Below the pieces are notes generated by a model. The model saw nothing but the letters and a program-made list of their open reading frames with translations. It made no database searches and was not told the DNA's origin. The position numbers and the translations under genes were made by a program. A stretch of 64,000 nt of DNA from Gilliamella apis (GTDB taxonomy: Bacteria; Pseudomonadota; Gammaproteobacteria; Enterobacterales; Orbaceae). Where the stretch lies: NCBI RefSeq assembly GCF_002142155.1, contig NZ_NASD01000004.1, positions 1 to 64,000 of the forward strand, in the 5' to 3' direction. Shown here one piece after another: positions 1 through 8,306 of the stretch (positions within the stretch are counted from its first letter, which is position 1; each line of letters starts with the position of its first letter).

Positions 1-603
1 GGTATTACGGCGACGATGACCGATTCACCAGGCCACCACTACAACAACTACTACAGCATTCGAGTCACCCTAACTGGTCCTGTTGTTACACGCTCGCAAT
101 GGAATTCAGTTAATCCAGGTAGAATCGCCAGACCATCTTTACCGCAGGTGTTTGAGTTAGTCGGTCGTGATAGCAGTGGTAATGCGGTGGTCAAATATGG
201 ATTTGAGTTAAAGCAGTGGTTTATTCATCGTGGTAATAAGAGGGCTTGGGGTAATGGAGATTGGTGTACTAGTATAGGAGGATATCGTAATGTTAAGGTT
301 CAAGATTTAACAAATGCGTCTTGTCAGGGAGTTGGTGCAAATTCTAGCACCTGCCGAAGTGCAACGCCTACGTCACCTGATGATGAAATGCGGCGTCACA
401 TTGGTGCAGGATTTTTCACGGAATGGGGGGCGATGGGCTACTATACTGCCGGTTTCTACGACAGCTATGTGACGACAGATGGTAATGGTCGAGAGTTTGC
501 TCGTCGTGGGTTTTTTGAGGTTCACTCGGGTAATGGTAGGGTGTCTGAAGTTTTTAGCTACTACGAAGGCAACAAAGGAAACGTAGCCTGTGTCTATCCT
601 TAG
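1..603 (+). CDS. Surface/secreted protein, C-terminal part (5' end outside window)
   Basis: The reading frame is open from base 1, so only the last 200 codons are here. The protein matches the C-terminal half of the gene ending at 19617: both have GITAT, a FELVG-[KR]D segment, KYGF-[EQ]-LKQW, HRG, a WC-x(2)-IG-x-YR segment, DLTNA and a FF-[ST]-EWG segment. Paired cysteines and the WC/DLTNA/VHS pattern resemble C-type-lectin-like or Lcl/DUF1566-type C-terminal domains seen at the tips of some adhesins; that fold assignment is inference. A structured repeat starts about 80 bp after the stop codon. I do not recognise a named gene. The ATG at 16 is internal to the domain and is not the real start. 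Confidence 0.75.
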   Translation, partial: GITATMTDSPGHHYNNYYSIRVTLTGPVVTRSQWNSVNPGRIARPSLPQVFELVGRDSSGNAVVKYGFELKQWFIHRGNKRAWGNGDWCTSIGGYRNVKVQDLTNASCQGVGANSSTCRSATPTSPDDEMRRHIGAGFFTEWGAMGYYTAGFYDSYVTTDGNGREFARRGFFEVHSGNGRVSEVFSYYEGNKGNVACVYP

Positions 604-682
604 CTATTATTTTTTAGTTCTTAGATATTAAAGCTGAGGATAAGAAAAATAACGTTAGGGCGATAAAAAGCGATTTTGTGGC

Positions 683-968
683 GCGACATTGGCAATGTGC
701 TGACAACTGAGTGAGGTTAGCATGGCAAACAGGGATGTTTGCCAAGGCGGTGCTTTGTCAGGAACAAATCACCGCCGGTGCGTTAAGAGCGAACGAAGGC
801 GGAAGGCAGTCACATCGTGACCACTTGCGTAGTCGCCGCGGGAGATTGTAAAGAGGGTTCGCGCCAACCCTCTTAACTCGGACGTATTCACCGTATAGAA
901 ACAACCACAAAACAACAAAACGTCCGAAACTCAAACAACCAAAAAAATTGAGGAACGAGGTTTTTAAA
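683..968. repeat. Structured GC-rich repeat, copy 1
   Basis: About 286 bp nearly identical to 1076-1360. It is visibly richer in G+C than its surroundings. Successive short hairpins can be read: ACATT/AATGT, CAAACA/TGTTTG, GGCGGTG/CACCGCC enclosing TTTGT/ACAAA, GACCAC/GTAGTC (one mismatch) and a 24-bp near-palindrome at 851-874 (one mismatch). The element ends in an A-rich stretch and GAGGAACGAGGTTTTT. It encodes no convincing protein. It could be a non-coding RNA, a REP/BIME-like element or a non-autonomous mobile element. Confidence 0.8.
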
Positions 969-1075
969 GTCTAAAATCCCGCCCAAGTTTCCCCGAAATC
1001 GGTTTTAAAACTAAAATTAGCTTGCTATAAACATAAGAGTTTATTTTGGCAAATAAGTTTGGTGTATTTAATTTA

Positions 1076-1360
1076 GCGACATTCGCAATGTGCTGACAAC
1101 TGAGAGAGGTTAGCATGGCAAACAGGGATGTTTGCCAAGGCGGTGCTTTGTCAGGAACAAATCACAGCCGGTGCGTTAAGAGCGAACGAAGGCGGAAGGC
1201 AGTCACATCGTGACCACTTGCGTGGTCGCCGCGGGAGATGGTAAAGAGGGTTGGCGCCAACCCTCTTAACTCGGACGTAATCACCGTATAGAAACAACCA
1301 CAAAACAACAAACGTCCGAAACTCATCGAACCAAAAAAATTGAGGAACGAGGTTTTTAAA
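1076..1360. repeat. Structured GC-rich repeat, copy 2
   Basis: Direct repeat of 683-968 with few substitutions. Here the 24-bp palindrome at 1244-1267 and the GACCAC/GTGGTC hairpin are perfect, whereas GGCGGTG pairs with CACAGCC with one mismatch. The two copies therefore differ at stem positions in both directions. A short reading frame starting MANRDVCQGG follows a GAGAGG sequence, but it stops after 32 codons and is probably fortuitous. Confidence 0.8.
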
Positions 1361-1514
1361 ACTTAAATTCCTACTTATTGTTAACCCTTTTTTTAAACTT
1401 AAAATAAAGTATTTAAAAATCAATATGTTGAAAAATGGCTCAAAAAAAGGGTTTTTATTGGTAAAAATGGACTTTGCCTTTTTGCCAACTGCATTTATAG
1501 TATATCGAGTTCTA
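1361..1514. other. AT-rich stretch between repeat copy 2 and the CRISPR array (candidate leader)
   Basis: No gene is visible. The array's degenerate repeat is at its right end, so the leader side should be the left. This AT-rich stretch, with runs of A and T, is the candidate leader. No promoter could be identified with confidence. Confidence 0.3.
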
Positions 1515-1662
1515 GTTCACTACCGTGTAGGTAGTTTAGAAAATTATTGAATATCCTGAAACGATAAACATAGGGTTCACTACCGTGTAGGTAGTTTAGA
1601 AAGTTATCGAAAATGCCACAAGGGGTGATGTGATGTTCACTACCGTATAGGTAGATTAAGAT
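1515..1662 (+). CRISPR. Orphan CRISPR mini-array, type I-F-like, 3 repeats and 2 spacers
   Basis: Repeats lie at 1515-1542, 1575-1602 and 1635-1662, each 28 nt. Two spacers at 1543-1574 and 1603-1634 are each exactly 32 nt. The repeat starts GTTCACTACCGTGTAGG and ends GTAGTTTAGAAA. The classical I-F repeat has stem CTGCC/GGCAG; here it is CTACC/GGTAG, a compensated change that keeps the Cas6f (Csy4) hairpin. The first two repeats are identical. The third has GTATA in the loop and a diverged 3' end, as expected of the leader-distal terminal repeat. No cas gene lies in this window, so interference would need Cas proteins encoded elsewhere. Confidence 0.85.
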
Positions 1663-1724
1663 TAATTAAAATTATAACACTCGAAATCCACCAAACTAGA
1701 AAAGTTTAGTAAAGGAGTTTTTTA

Positions 1725-1757
1725 GGTGAATAAATTCACCACATGTTATAATCATGT
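1725..1757. promoter_or_regulatory. Operator-like palindromes over the arsR-type gene promoter
   Basis: Two dyads abut. GGTGAAT-AA-ATTCACC at 1725-1740 has perfect 7-bp arms. ACATG-N7-CATGT at 1741-1757 encloses a TATAAT (1747-1752) that can serve as the -10 box. ArsR-family repressors bind such dyads over their own promoters, so autoregulation is a reasonable inference. The same stretch also encodes a possible 11-codon GTG leader peptide (1726-1761). Confidence 0.45.
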
Positions 1758-1781
1758 TTAATTATAATTAACTCTGTAAAT

Positions 1782-2081
1782 ATGATGAATAATAGTACAA
1801 TTGATAACCAATTAAATGAAAAAATGGTGCTTATTTTCAAAGCATTATCAGATCCGGTTAGAATAGAAATCATTAAATATTTAAAAAGTATAGAAACAGA
1901 GGTTATCTGTGGTGAAATTGGTCAAGCAGTTGGTATTAGTAAACCCTCAGGAACTTATCATTTTAGGTTATTACAACAAGCAGAATTAATTAATGTAAGA
2001 AAGAGTGCTAGGGAAAAATATGTGTGGCTTAATAAATCAACATTTGATAAATATGTTACCGGTTTTTTTGATAATCTTTAA
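1782..2081 (+). CDS. ArsR-family winged-helix transcriptional regulator
   Basis: A 99-residue protein with the ArsR/SmtB layout: a helix around LSDPVRIEIIKYL, then a recognition region near SKPSGTYHFRLL and a wing near REKYVWLN. It has one cysteine in EVICGE and no CxC metal-binding motif, so it is probably not a metal sensor. Two adjacent ATG codons (1782, 1785) could start it; neither has a strong ribosome site. The MFS exporter gene converges on it from the other strand. By analogy with such pairs it may control the exporter, but it is not divergent from it, so the link is inference. Confidence 0.75.
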   Translation: MMNNSTIDNQLNEKMVLIFKALSDPVRIEIIKYLKSIETEVICGEIGQAVGISKPSGTYHFRLLQQAELINVRKSAREKYVWLNKSTFDKYVTGFFDNL

Positions 2082-2134
2082 AATACTCAAATATTGATTT
2101 ATTGTTGAATTTATCGCTTTGATTTTATCAAATA

Positions 2135-3505
2135 TTATTTTTTATCCCTTGCAGTTAACCTTATTGAAAAAAATATTCCTAATAATGATATCAGACCAGC
2201 AGTAATAATAACTGCATCAAATCCTTCGGCAAAAGCTGTTGAATTAGTGGTTCCGCCGAAAATATTAAATACAATTACGCATATTGTGGTACCTATTGCG
2301 CCACCAAATAAGCGAAATATATTATATATTCCAGATGCTTTCCCTAAATATATTGGTTCGACAGCGCTTAACACCGCTTTTTGCAGAGCCGGTCCTGCCA
2401 TCGAAAGTCCCATACCAGCGATCATTAAAGGTATTGCCATTGCTATATATGAATCAGTTATATTAAATAAAAAAATAATTAATAGATAACCGATCCCCTG
2501 TAAGAATAATCCTAATGTTGCAATAATCCTTTCGCCAAATCTATCTACAGCGCTGCCTGCAAAAGGTGCGATAACGACTAATGTTGCTGTCCAAGGTAAT
2601 AATTGTAATCCCGCCACTAGTGGATTAACGTTTTCTAGTACTAAAAAAAATTGTGGCAAAAAGAATAACACGCCAAACATTGAGGCATATAATAAAAAAG
2701 TTGCGATATTACCGTTAGTGAATACTTTTGAATGAAATAATATCAACGGAATCATAGGGGTAGAACTTATTTTTTGCCTAACAATAAATAAAATAGCTAG
2801 TGCGAGGCTAGATAATCCGGTAATAATGGTTATAACGTGTGTGGTATTTGTGGTTATGGTGGATAATGACCATATTACTCCGGCGGAAGAGATGGCAATA
2901 AGCAGAATATCAATAAAGTTCAACTTATCATCCTTACCTTTACTTTCAGGTAATAAATTATGAGCAAAATAGATTGTTATTATTCCAATAGGCAAATTAA
3001 TCCAAAATATCCATTGCCATGATAAAGTTGCGACAATAAATCCGCCTAAAACTGGCCCGACAATTAGTGCTAAACCACCAATGCCACTCCATATTCCTAA
3101 AGCTTTTCCACGTATATCAACGGGTAATGAATGCGTTAGAATTGCCATGGACATTGGTGTCATAACACAAGCACCAACAGCCTGTATCATTCGAGATATA
3201 ATTAGTTCAGTAATACTATTCGATAAAGCACAAAATATAGAAGCAATAGTGAAAATCGCAATACCAATCAGATAGACTTTTTTTCTGCCTATTTTTTCGC
3301 CCAGTGTTACACCAACCAGTAGTAATGCCGCTATGGTTATATTATAAATGTTCAACAACCACTGTAATAAATTTACCGATATTTGAAAATCATTTCTTAT
3401 GGCGGTAGTGGCTGTGGTAACTATCATTGAATCGATCATTGACATGAAAAATCCTAAAGAAGTTAAAATAATGATAGCTGATGAATTAACCTTTCTTTCT
3501 TGCAT
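2135..3505 (-). CDS. MFS transporter, DHA2 (EmrB/QacA-type) family, probable drug or solute exporter
   Basis: About 456 residues, mostly hydrophobic, consistent with the 14-helix DHA2 group of proton-driven exporters. A motif-C-like segment (GGLALIVGPVLGG) typical of antiporters lies in the fifth helix, and GRKKVYLIG follows helix 2. I prefer the ATG at 3505, which has AGGAAG about 10 bases upstream. A TTG at 3538 with AAGGA is an alternative that adds 11 residues. The gene ends about 50 bp from the convergent ArsR-type gene. Substrate is unknown. Confidence 0.8.
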   Translation of the reverse strand: MQERKVNSSAIIILTSLGFFMSMIDSMIVTTATTAIRNDFQISVNLLQWLLNIYNITIAALLLVGVTLGEKIGRKKVYLIGIAIFTIASIFCALSNSITELIISRMIQAVGACVMTPMSMAILTHSLPVDIRGKALGIWSGIGGLALIVGPVLGGFIVATLSWQWIFWINLPIGIITIYFAHNLLPESKGKDDKLNFIDILLIAISSAGVIWSLSTITTNTTHVITIITGLSSLALAILFIVRQKISSTPMIPLILFHSKVFTNGNIATFLLYASMFGVLFFLPQFFLVLENVNPLVAGLQLLPWTATLVVIAPFAGSAVDRFGERIIATLGLFLQGIGYLLIIFLFNITDSYIAMAIPLMIAGMGLSMAGPALQKAVLSAVEPIYLGKASGIYNIFRLFGGAIGTTICVIVFNIFGGTTNSTAFAEGFDAVIITAGLISLLGIFFSIRLTARDKK

Positions 3506-3720
3506 ATTGTCAACTTCCTGCTTGGCTATATTGGGCAAAATAATTTCCTTAATTTGGATTTTTTAATCTATTAGGCTATATGGTATCTAATTTATTTGAG
3601 TTTATAGTTTAATAGTTCATTAGTTATTTAACTATTTTACCATTTAAATGAATTAAAACAAACAGAATAGCTAATTGTTAAGATAAATTTGATTCAATTA
3701 TTTTTGAAGATGGAAGAATT

Positions 3721-3745
3721 TACCGCCTTGCGGCGGTATTTTATT
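3721..3745. terminator. Hairpin between MFS gene and rlmL, probable terminator
   Basis: TACCGCC-TTGC-GGCGGTA forms a perfect 7-bp GC-rich stem just beyond the rlmL stop. The T-rich run lies on the plus-strand side. In the rlmL direction the stem is preceded by an A-rich run and followed only by a weak T stretch. Confidence 0.5.
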
Positions 3746-3747
3746 TA

Positions 3748-5868
3748 TTATTGATGTTTAACGATAAAACAGCAGTGGATCTGTTTATTGCGTTTAAAAT
3801 CAAGTGATAGAGTTTTATCGGTGATATCTTTAAATGTTAGCCCTAGTTTTTGCATACCGTCGCTATCCATTTTGAAGCCTCGTTTATTGTTTGAAAATAC
3901 TATTACCCCATTTGGTCTAAGTAAGCGTTTTAAATCACTCATTAATTTTAGATGATCACGCTGAACATCAAAGGTATCGTTCATCCGTTTAGAGTTGGAA
4001 AATGTTGGAGGATCGATAAAAATCAGATCAAACTGTTCATCCGCCTGCGATAAATAGAGTAAGCAGTCGGCTTGTATCAATCGATGGTTTTTTCCGGTTA
4101 AGCCATTTTGTTTTAAATTACGATCAGCCCATTCTAAATAGGTGCGTGACATATCAACGGTCGTGGTCGATTTTGCGCCACCAAGACCGGCATAAACGGT
4201 TGCGCTACCTGTGTAGGCAAATAGATTTAAAAAGTCTTTACCCGCGCTCATTTGGCCGATCATTTTTCTGGCTAAGCGGTGATCCAAAAATAAACCGGTA
4301 TCTAAATAATCGACCACATTAACCCAAAACTGCGTTTTTTGCTGGTTTATAGGATATTCATGGACTAAGAAGTAATCCTGTTTTTGCCCGAGTTTTTGAT
4401 ATTGTTGTTTACCTTTTTGCTTTTCACGAGTTTTTAGTACCAATTGGTCGGCAGTTAACTCCAGTACTGACATAGTGGCATTAATAATATCAAATAGTCG
4501 TTGTCGCGTTTTTTGTGGATCAATATTTTTGGGTGCGGCATATTCTTGTATCACAATTTTGTCTTTATAACGATCGATAGCCACGTTATATTCAGGTAAA
4601 TCTGCATCGTAAAGGCGATAACATTCAAGTTGTTCTTGGCTTGCCCATTTTGCAAATCTTTGGCAATTTTTACGTAGACGATTGGCAAAATCGGCTGCAG
4701 GTAAATTTGGTGACGTAACTGGCTTATCGACTTGACGATCAGCAATGGTATAATTTTTTTGTACACAATCTAAAGGCCCATTTTTGGCTTTAAACTGTTT
4801 GTCGGCTCGCATTTGCAAACAATCTAACAGTTGTGGAGCGCCACTAAATAGCGATAGTCGCCACCCTGCAAATTGTTGCTTAATTTGACGACCAAGTGCA
4901 GAGTGCAGGGCAACCAATGCAGGTTCACTTTCTAATCGCTCACCATAAGGCGGATTGCTGATGATCATGCCATGTATCTGGTGCTCAAATGGATTAGTTA
5001 ATTGAGTCACATCCTGCACAGCAAAAGTAATTAAGTCACCAACTCCAGCTTGGATAGCATTTTGCTTGGCGCGCTCTAACACCGCAGGGTTATTGTCATA
5101 ACCAATGAAAGGCGTTGTCGCTTTTTTTACATTGTGCTTGGCCGTGAAGAGTAACTCATTCCAAAGTGTTGGATTAAATCCTTGCCAAGCAAAAAATCCC
5201 CACTGTTTACGTAACAGTCCAGGTGGAATGTTAGAGGCCATCATTGCAGCTTCAATTAGTAAGGTTCCTGAACCACACATTGGATCGATAAGAGGTTCAT
5301 CTGTTTGCCAGCCAGAGCGGCGAATAATTGCTGCAGCTAAGTTCTCTTTTAATGGTGCTTGGCCTGTTTGTTGACGATAACCACGTTGATGTAGGCTTTC
5401 ACCACTTAAATCTAACGATAGGGTAACTCGATTTTTGTTGAGATAAGCATGTAAACGAATATCTGGATTTTGTTTGGCAACATTTGGGCGTTGATTGGTT
5501 TGACGCATAAAGTGATCAACAATAGCATCTTTGATCTTTAATGCTCCATATTGGCTATTGCGAATAAAGTCATTAACGCCAACAAAGTTGATAATAAATG
5601 AGTTATCGACCGCAAAAATATCGCTCCATTTGATATTCATCACACATGAATAGAGATCTAAATCGCTATAAATATCAAACTCAGCAATCGGCAATAGAAT
5701 CCGAGAAGCCAAACGAGACCATAATAATGATTGGTACATGGTTGATTGATCAGCGTCAAAGTAGACACCACCTTGCGACACTTTACAATTTATCGCGCCA
5801 ATATTTTCTAACTCTTGTTTTAATAACTCTTCAAGCCCGCGAGAGGTGCTGGCAAATAGCGTTTTCAT
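3748..5868 (-). CDS. rlmL: 23S rRNA methyltransferase RlmKL (m2G2445 / m7G2069)
   Basis: Bifunctional enzyme that modifies 23S rRNA G2445 (N2) and G2069 (N7) using S-adenosylmethionine. The 706-residue product is close to E. coli RlmL (702). An N-terminal THUMP region (about 45-155) precedes the first methyltransferase domain, with DPMCGSG at 195-201 and NPPYGE at 305-310. The second Rossmann domain carries DPPTF near 619. I chose the ATG at 5868 (MKTLFAS), which matches the family start. An in-frame extension of 17 residues exists upstream but lacks family similarity. It is a stand-alone gene with a hairpin after the stop. Confidence 0.95.
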   Translation of the reverse strand: MKTLFASTSRGLEELLKQELENIGAINCKVSQGGVYFDADQSTMYQSLLWSRLASRILLPIAEFDIYSDLDLYSCVMNIKWSDIFAVDNSFIINFVGVNDFIRNSQYGALKIKDAIVDHFMRQTNQRPNVAKQNPDIRLHAYLNKNRVTLSLDLSGESLHQRGYRQQTGQAPLKENLAAAIIRRSGWQTDEPLIDPMCGSGTLLIEAAMMASNIPPGLLRKQWGFFAWQGFNPTLWNELLFTAKHNVKKATTPFIGYDNNPAVLERAKQNAIQAGVGDLITFAVQDVTQLTNPFEHQIHGMIISNPPYGERLESEPALVALHSALGRQIKQQFAGWRLSLFSGAPQLLDCLQMRADKQFKAKNGPLDCVQKNYTIADRQVDKPVTSPNLPAADFANRLRKNCQRFAKWASQEQLECYRLYDADLPEYNVAIDRYKDKIVIQEYAAPKNIDPQKTRQRLFDIINATMSVLELTADQLVLKTREKQKGKQQYQKLGQKQDYFLVHEYPINQQKTQFWVNVVDYLDTGLFLDHRLARKMIGQMSAGKDFLNLFAYTGSATVYAGLGGAKSTTTVDMSRTYLEWADRNLKQNGLTGKNHRLIQADCLLYLSQADEQFDLIFIDPPTFSNSKRMNDTFDVQRDHLKLMSDLKRLLRPNGVIVFSNNKRGFKMDSDGMQKLGLTFKDITDKTLSLDFKRNKQIHCCFIVKHQ

Positions 5869-6169
5869 GCATAATCCACTTAACAATAAAATTGCAGGCA
5901 TTATACCGACTAATTGCAACAGTGGGAAATGGTCAAACTAAACAATCTATAAACAAATAGAAAATAAGCAGAATCATGATAATTTATACAAAGGTATGGG
6001 TTTTGAAAGTTTATTTTTATATAAATTAACTGTTAGTTAATATAAGTGGAAATTGTTTTATCTATTTATCATAATTTGTTAATATACATAGGCTTTGGTT
6101 TCAGATTAATTTTATAATAAATTATTTAATTAGTAGATTTAATTAAGCATCTTTTTGGATAGAGGTAAA
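5869..6169. other. AT-rich intergenic region between rlmL and a membrane protein gene
   Basis: A divergent intergenic stretch of about 300 bp that must hold the promoters of rlmL and of the gene starting at 6170. I see no hairpin, repeat or recognisable binding site in it. Confidence 0.4.
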
Positions 6170-6478
6170 ATGAAAGTACTATCAATTGTTGGATTAATTA
6201 TAGCTATAATATCTGTTTTTATTCCATTTTTCGGTTTAATTTTAGCTATGTTATGTAGTTTTTTGGCGTTAATTACTTTTGTTAAACAACCGAATATTTC
6301 TGGTACTATTTTTGGTATTAATATCTTTAGCACAGCATTTATGTCTCCAGTATTAGCTTCTATGGCCGCAGATTCAGGAATTGGTATTTATCTATTTTTT
6401 GTTATATATCATGTAGTAATGATGTTCAATGCATTTATTTTATTTTTAATTTTCCGCAAAAAAAACACTGCGGCATAA
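6170..6478 (+). CDS. Small integral membrane protein, unknown function
   Basis: A 102-residue protein with three predicted membrane helices: about residues 3-40, where two segments run together (VGLIIAIISVFIPFFG, then ILAMLCSFLALI), and a C-terminal helix ending in a positively charged FRKKN tail. ATG at 6170 follows an AGAGG-type ribosome site. A TTG at 6155 is a less likely start. I do not recognise the family. About 200 bp separate it from the next gene, so co-transcription is uncertain. Confidence 0.6.
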   Translation: MKVLSIVGLIIAIISVFIPFFGLILAMLCSFLALITFVKQPNISGTIFGINIFSTAFMSPVLASMAADSGIGIYLFFVIYHVVMMFNAFILFLIFRKKNTAA

Positions 6479-6682
6479 TCCCCCACCTAGATTGAAAAAT
6501 CAATTTGCTAACTAACCTTGAGAATTTATAAAGTTTATTAAGTAATTGATTAGTAAAAGTTAATACTTACTCTATTTTTATCAATCCAATTTAACAACGT
6601 GTATAATCGATTGCGTGTATAATCAGTAAAGATTGTATAACATTTGTAACGCTAAAATAATGGATATAGGAATGTGTTAGGT

Positions 6683-7333
6683 ATGAAAAAATTAATATTT
6701 ATAGTGTTATTTACTTTTAGTTATTATTCTTATGCTGAAAGTAAAGTTGGCCAGCATATATTAATTACAAATACATATAATTGGATGTTATATCCAATGT
6801 TAATACCGAATAAAAAACCAATCGTAAAACAAAAAATCATAATGAATTTATTAGATACAAATAAAACAATTCATACAATGATTACATCAAACGCAAACGG
6901 CCTGATTGAAAAAGTATTTATTAATGATGAGACACAAAATATGAGTATCGATTTTAGTAATAAAACAATTCAAGGCTCAGGTTTAGATGGATTGATTGAG
7001 TTAGATAACAATAATTATATTACTACTATTTTGGATAAAAATAATGAACAAATTGTATCTATTTCCCATCAGGGCAGCATTTCTTATAATCAATATGGCG
7101 AAGTATTAGAAAGTATTACAAAGACATCTGTTCTTAAAAGTGGTAAATCTCAAGCGAGTAATTCACTAGATTTAAATATCAAAAAGTCAGATAGTAAAGA
7201 AGAGAACTTGATACTTAGTGATTTTAAATGTGTTTATTCAAATCATAATGAATGTGGTGATTGGACGAGTGGTTATTGTATGACGAAGGATGAGATAAAA
7301 AGAATTACATTTACTCGTGAATTAAAATATTAG
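6683..7333 (+). CDS. Exported protein of unknown function, first of a tandem pair
   Basis: About 216 residues starting MKKLIFIVLF, with a typical signal peptide probably cleaved after YSYA. The mature part shares its plan with the next gene: an ITNTYN-[WY]-x-LYP-like segment near the N terminus (VTNNYLFLLFP in the partner), a central section, and a C-terminal cysteine-containing block (CVYSNHNECGDWT versus CYYSQYNEHGDWT). The two are diverged paralogues. An upstream in-frame GTG at 6674 lacks support. It is likely periplasmic or surface-located; function unknown. Confidence 0.65.
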   Translation: MKKLIFIVLFTFSYYSYAESKVGQHILITNTYNWMLYPMLIPNKKPIVKQKIIMNLLDTNKTIHTMITSNANGLIEKVFINDETQNMSIDFSNKTIQGSGLDGLIELDNNNYITTILDKNNEQIVSISHQGSISYNQYGEVLESITKTSVLKSGKSQASNSLDLNIKKSDSKEENLILSDFKCVYSNHNECGDWTSGYCMTKDEIKRITFTRELKY

Positions 7334-7341
7334 GATGCAAG

Positions 7342-8133
7342 ATGAAAAAATTTTTATTAGTAGTATGCTGTTTTTTTAATTTTTATGCCTTCGCATCCGT
7401 TGATGATGAACGTAACCATATTCGTGTTACTAATAATTATCTCTTTCTTCTTTTTCCTGAGTATATTCCGCATTCTGTTCCCATAAAAAAACAAGAATTA
7501 CTTCTTAAAAATATCCAACCAACATCTTCTGTCAGTAATTTAGAAGTATATTCAGATGATAATGGTCTTATTATAGAAGAATCTGCTCCTGATAAAAAAG
7601 GTCTGATTATGGATTATAAGATGCAAGTTTTAACACGAAATGAAAAAGGAACTTTCGTTAATTATTCAGTGCAGTTTGATGATCAAAAAAACGTTACAGA
7701 AATTAAAGATTCTAACCAAAAAATAACTTCTTATTATAAATATGATGAACAGGGAAAATTGATTTCTTCAAATGAAAATGTAGATGGGAAAAATTATATA
7801 GGTACTTATTTATATGATAAAAACAATAATCTTATTCAGCATAACGAGCGAGAAATTGAAACTATTAGGTCCAAAAAGATACTTACTTTTCTGTCAACAA
7901 ATTTATATTATTATGATGATGAAAATAGATTGGTTTCTTCCATTTCAAAACAGGAGGATCCTTTATTAAATGGAAAAACGGCATCGTTACCAAAAGATAT
8001 CAATGAGTCTAAATATCGAACATTTACTTGTTACTATAGTCAATATAATGAACACGGTGATTGGACTATTAGTCAATGTTTTAACGGTGATAATGAATTA
8101 GATATGTCTATAACACGAAAATTAGAATATTAG
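7342..8133 (+). CDS. Exported protein with YD-like repeats, second of a tandem pair
   Basis: 263 residues with a signal peptide (MKKFLLVVCCFFNFYAFA). The gene starts 8 bp after the previous stop, so the pair is probably one transcript. The central part contains YYKYDEQGKLISS and YLYDKNNNLIQ, which resemble RHS/YD repeats (YDxxGxL). The C-terminal block CYYSQYNEHGDWT matches the partner. It is about 45 residues longer than its neighbour because of the YD-like region. No function can be assigned. Confidence 0.65.
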   Translation: MKKFLLVVCCFFNFYAFASVDDERNHIRVTNNYLFLLFPEYIPHSVPIKKQELLLKNIQPTSSVSNLEVYSDDNGLIIEESAPDKKGLIMDYKMQVLTRNEKGTFVNYSVQFDDQKNVTEIKDSNQKITSYYKYDEQGKLISSNENVDGKNYIGTYLYDKNNNLIQHNEREIETIRSKKILTFLSTNLYYYDDENRLVSSISKQEDPLLNGKTASLPKDINESKYRTFTCYYSQYNEHGDWTISQCFNGDNELDMSITRKLEY

Positions 8134-8169
8134 TCTGCATAAGGCAAAAAACTGATAGCGAGGGAGCTA

Positions 8170-8215
8170 AGTCTTACTAGTTATTATACGTATGCTGAAG
8201 TAGGTGGAGAGCTGT
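8170..8215 (+). pseudogene. Remnant of a third paralogue of the tandem exported proteins
   Basis: The stretch reading TSYYTYAE corresponds to the signal-peptide end SYYSYAE of the gene at 6683, with clear nucleotide identity (agttattat..tatgctgaa). No start codon or long frame follows. It looks like a decayed third copy of the tandem family. Confidence 0.45.
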
Positions 8216-8232
8216 TTAATAATTATCTAATT

Positions 8233-8299
8233 GATTTAATGTGAGAACTTTAATTTTGATGATGATACCAAAATATACATTAAGTCCTCACATTTGATC
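8233..8299. repeat. Long imperfect inverted repeat downstream of glmS
   Basis: Left arm 8233-8254 and right arm 8279-8299 pair over about 20 positions (core AATGTGAG/CTCACATT). Inside them ATTTTG pairs with CAAAAT, giving one long AT-rich stem-loop. It lies just after the glmS stop and could terminate or stabilise the glmUS transcript, although no clean T-run follows. Confidence 0.5.
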
Positions 8300-8306
8300 T
8301 AATAAA

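Noticed and set aside
16-18. ATG at 16 as a gene start
   Set aside because: The frame is open to base 1, and homology with the second surface gene begins before this ATG.
1151-1423. A 90-codon minus-strand frame over repeat copy 2
   Set aside because: It runs across the hairpins and into AT-rich DNA, is not preserved as a frame in copy 1 and has no family resemblance.
1515-1662. A CRISPR-associated Tn7-like transposon (I-F3) as owner of the mini-array
   Set aside because: No tnsABC, tniQ or cas genes are present in the window, and the neighbouring genes are not known attachment sites.
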